Assembly (NCBI GenBank): GCA_946414885.1
Contig: CAMKQH010000003.1
Span: 109,374 to 173,373 of the forward strand
Source: an uncultured Lachnospiraceae bacterium
GTDB lineage: Bacteria; Bacillota; Clostridia; Lachnospirales; Lachnospiraceae
DNA length: 64,000 nucleotides
Reading direction: 5' to 3'
Shown here: one piece after another, positions 62,492-64,000 of the stretch
Layout: the number at the start of each line of letters is the position of its first letter
How positions within the stretch are numbered: position 1 is the stretch's first letter
Notes under the pieces: model-generated
Told to the model about the DNA's origin: nothing
What the model saw: only the letters and a program-made list of their open reading frames with translations
The model's database searches: none
Program-made: the position numbers and the translations under genes

Positions 62492-62676
62492 ATTACAGAT
62501 GTCCCTCCTGCTTTATGCGGGATCTGGACATTGACATGTTCTATGACAAGGACAAGAAAGAGTACTACTGCCTGCGTTGCCAGTATACCGGTACGGAGGA
62601 GGACGTGCTTGAAAAGAATGAGATGATCCGTTTCCGTTACCGGAAGATGATGGAACGCATCACGGATTTTGATTAA
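62464..62676 (+). CDS. Small zinc-ribbon protein
   Basis: 70 residues from GTG 62464, which overlaps the preceding gene by 28 nt; GGGAGAGGTG lies just upstream. Two CxxC pairs (CPSC and CLRC) form a zinc ribbon, and a basic C-terminal helix follows. An internal ATG at 62515 would remove the first pair. It may be a regulatory or RNA-binding accessory. Its overlap shows it belongs to the operon. Confidence 0.7.
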   Translation: MAQSGKGKLNYRCPSCFMRDLDIDMFYDKDKKEYYCLRCQYTGTEEDVLEKNEMIRFRYRKMMERITDFD

Positions 62677-62729
62677 CGTACGCGGCGCATTGCGGGTTTA
62701 GATCACGGATGAAATGAAGGAGTACAACA

Positions 62730-63824
62730 TTGGATTTTATCAAAGGAATGGACGTCTCCACGCTTTTGGAAGAGGAGCGTTGCGGAGCAAAGTATTATGA
62801 TCATGGCGTGCGAAAAGAGCTTTTGGATATTCTGAAAAGCTACGGTTGTAACTACGTAAGGCTTCGTCTTTGGAATGATCCTTATGCCGAGGACGGCAGG
62901 CCCTATGGCGCCGGAACCAATGACCTTGAGACGACCCTGGAGCTGGCAAAGCGCGCCCTGGGAAAGGAAATGGGATTTCTTCTCGATTTCCACTACAGTG
63001 ATTTCTGGGCGGATCCCGGAAAGCAAAACGTTCCCAAGGCGTGGCGCGGCCACGACGCGGAAGAACTTTCGAAGGACGTATATGCCTACACAAAAGAAGT
63101 GATGGAAACCCTGAAGAGGGAAAATGTCATGCCGACCATGGTGCAGATCGGGAATGAGATCACCAACGGCCTGCTCTGGCCTTATGGCAAAAAGCCCGAG
63201 TTTGACAACATTGCAAAGCTTGTCAGCGCCGGGATTAAGGCCGTGAGAGAGGTGGATGCAAGCATTCCCGTGATGATTCATCTGGATAACGGCGGGAATA
63301 ACGAAATATACGTCGAGTGGTTTGACAATTACGTGAAGAGGGGCCTGGACTTCGATATCATCGGGCTTTCCTATTACCCGTTCTGGCACGGAACGCTGGA
63401 TGCGCTGTCCGTCAACATGAAGGACATGGCGCGCAGGTATGGCAAGAAGATCATGGTTGCGGAAGTGTCCATGGGCTTTAGCACCGAGGATTACAGGCGC
63501 TATGAAGGGATCGACGAAAGTGAACTCAAAGGGATGGCAACCAAGGAAGAATTGACGAAATCACTGGAGTATCCCATGACGCCCATGGGACAGGCAGATT
63601 TCATGAAGGACGTGATGCGCCGGATCAAGGAAGTGCCAGGCGGCCTTGGCTTCTTCTACTGGGAACCCGGCTGGATCCCCGTGCCTGGATGCGGCTGGGC
63701 AACGGAAGCCGCATTGGAGTATACGGGAGAGAAGGGACCGGGAGGAAACGAGTGGGCAAACCAGGCGCTGTTCGACTATGAGGGCAATGCGCTGCCCGCC
63801 CTTGACGTCATCAGAGATGCGTAA
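62730..63824 (+). CDS. Intracellular GH53 endo-beta-1,4-galactanase
   Basis: A 364-residue enzyme from TTG 62730 (AAGGAG 8 nt upstream). It has the GH53 layout: FIKGMDVSTLLEEE at the start, VRLRLWNDPY, LLDFHYSDFWADPGKQ, and the acid/base E143 in QIGNEITNGLLWP; the nucleophile is probably E245 in MVAEVSMGF. No signal peptide, unlike secreted galactanases (GanB). It would cut imported beta-1,4-galacto-oligosaccharides from pectin side chains. Confidence 0.9.
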   Translation: MDFIKGMDVSTLLEEERCGAKYYDHGVRKELLDILKSYGCNYVRLRLWNDPYAEDGRPYGAGTNDLETTLELAKRALGKEMGFLLDFHYSDFWADPGKQNVPKAWRGHDAEELSKDVYAYTKEVMETLKRENVMPTMVQIGNEITNGLLWPYGKKPEFDNIAKLVSAGIKAVREVDASIPVMIHLDNGGNNEIYVEWFDNYVKRGLDFDIIGLSYYPFWHGTLDALSVNMKDMARRYGKKIMVAEVSMGFSTEDYRRYEGIDESELKGMATKEELTKSLEYPMTPMGQADFMKDVMRRIKEVPGGLGFFYWEPGWIPVPGCGWATEAALEYTGEKGPGGNEWANQALFDYEGNALPALDVIRDA

Positions 63825-63893
63825 GCGACCTAGAGAGCGTTAAGAGCTTGACAGATTATCCCCAATTGTGATGATTCCATGGAATAACCTTGA

Positions 63894-64000
63894 GGCTACG
63901 GGCAAAAAAGGAAAAGTGGAAAAATGACCCGTAGGGAAAGGGAAAAGGCTACGGGCAAAAAAGGAAAAGTGGAAAAATGACCCGTAGGGAAAGGGAAAAG
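63894..64000. repeat. 53-bp tandem repeat with an inverted CTACGGG pair in each unit
   Basis: Two identical 53-bp units at 63894-63946 and 63947-63999, with the first base of a third at 64000; the array runs off the window. Each unit holds CTACGGG and CCCGTAG about 25 nt apart, so it can fold as a hairpin, and is otherwise A/G-rich (GGAAAAGTGGAAAAATG). No ORF seen. The 69 nt before it, from 63825, show nothing recognisable. Confidence 0.85.

Noticed and set aside
63894..64000. 53-bp tandem repeats as CRISPR
   Set aside because: Units are contiguous and identical with no variable spacers.

Overview
The window looks like a chromosomal segment of an anaerobic, Gram-positive, spore-capable Clostridia bacterium, most likely a gut or rumen Lachnospiraceae. 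Evidence: strong AGGAGG-type ribosome binding sites, frequent TTG and GTG starts, sigma-A promoters (TTGACA/17 nt/TAAAAT), a GerA/SpoVAF-type germination protein, luxS with the SAH nucleosidase gene, a DUF6442-XRE pair, an ABC-F protein and an ABC-fed cytosolic galactan pathway. No tRNA, rRNA, CRISPR array or prophage was recognised. Taxonomy is inferred from gene content only.

Layout. 1-8.4 kb: end of a nitrogenase-type cofactor cluster (two NifX-like proteins, NifB, NifH, a Nudix enzyme), then a NitT/TauT/Ssu-type ABC importer and a DUF4418 / FtsX-permease / ATPase trio. No NifD/K/E/N lies in the window; they may be upstream. 8.5-11.4 kb: tRNA-modification and sulfur-relay genes (TcdA, a Cys-rich small protein, an HD protein, a rhodanese-TtcA fusion). 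11.6-14.5 kb: ECF-like sigma factor, membrane partner and two exported proteins. 14.5-23.3 kb: small regulatory and membrane modules (PadR/DUF998, XRE, LytS-like kinase, YitT, DUF6442/XRE, MutT-like). 23.3-26.5 kb, minus strand: a reverse transcriptase preceded by a 141-bp element bounded by a perfect 16-bp inverted repeat and followed by a lone PTS EIIC. 26.6-41.9 kb: housekeeping and envelope genes (DUF6044-like membrane protein, Uup, CPBP protease, CobW-like GTPase, amidase, SpoVAF-like, SLC13-type transporter, deacetylase, TIGR01440 protein, solitary C5 DNA methyltransferase, MurG, TSCPD protein, hydroxyacid dehydrogenase). 42-46.3 kb: GtrA, a GntR/ABC-2 operon, SAH nucleosidase and LuxS. 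46.4-55.6 kb: DUF3048 lipoprotein, a PBP-GGDEF fusion, an ABC-2 exporter and an M48 protease. 55.6-63.8 kb: a galactan/galacto-oligosaccharide locus.

In the galactan locus a LacI-type regulator has matching GCAACCGATTGC operators at its own promoter and at the promoter of a lipoprotein / MalF / MalG importer, an unrecognised 613-residue protein, a zinc-ribbon protein and an intracellular GH53 endo-galactanase. Several regulators show operator-like repeats placed exactly on their own promoter: PadR (14517-14545), DUF6442/XRE (20450-20507) and GntR (44907-44953).

The items most worth following up are the reverse transcriptase with its structured upstream element, the nitrogenase-like cofactor cluster coupled to an importer, the unidentified galactan-locus protein, a 277-bp fold-back element at 38004-38280 with a related end at 44986, and a 53-bp tandem repeat running off the right edge.
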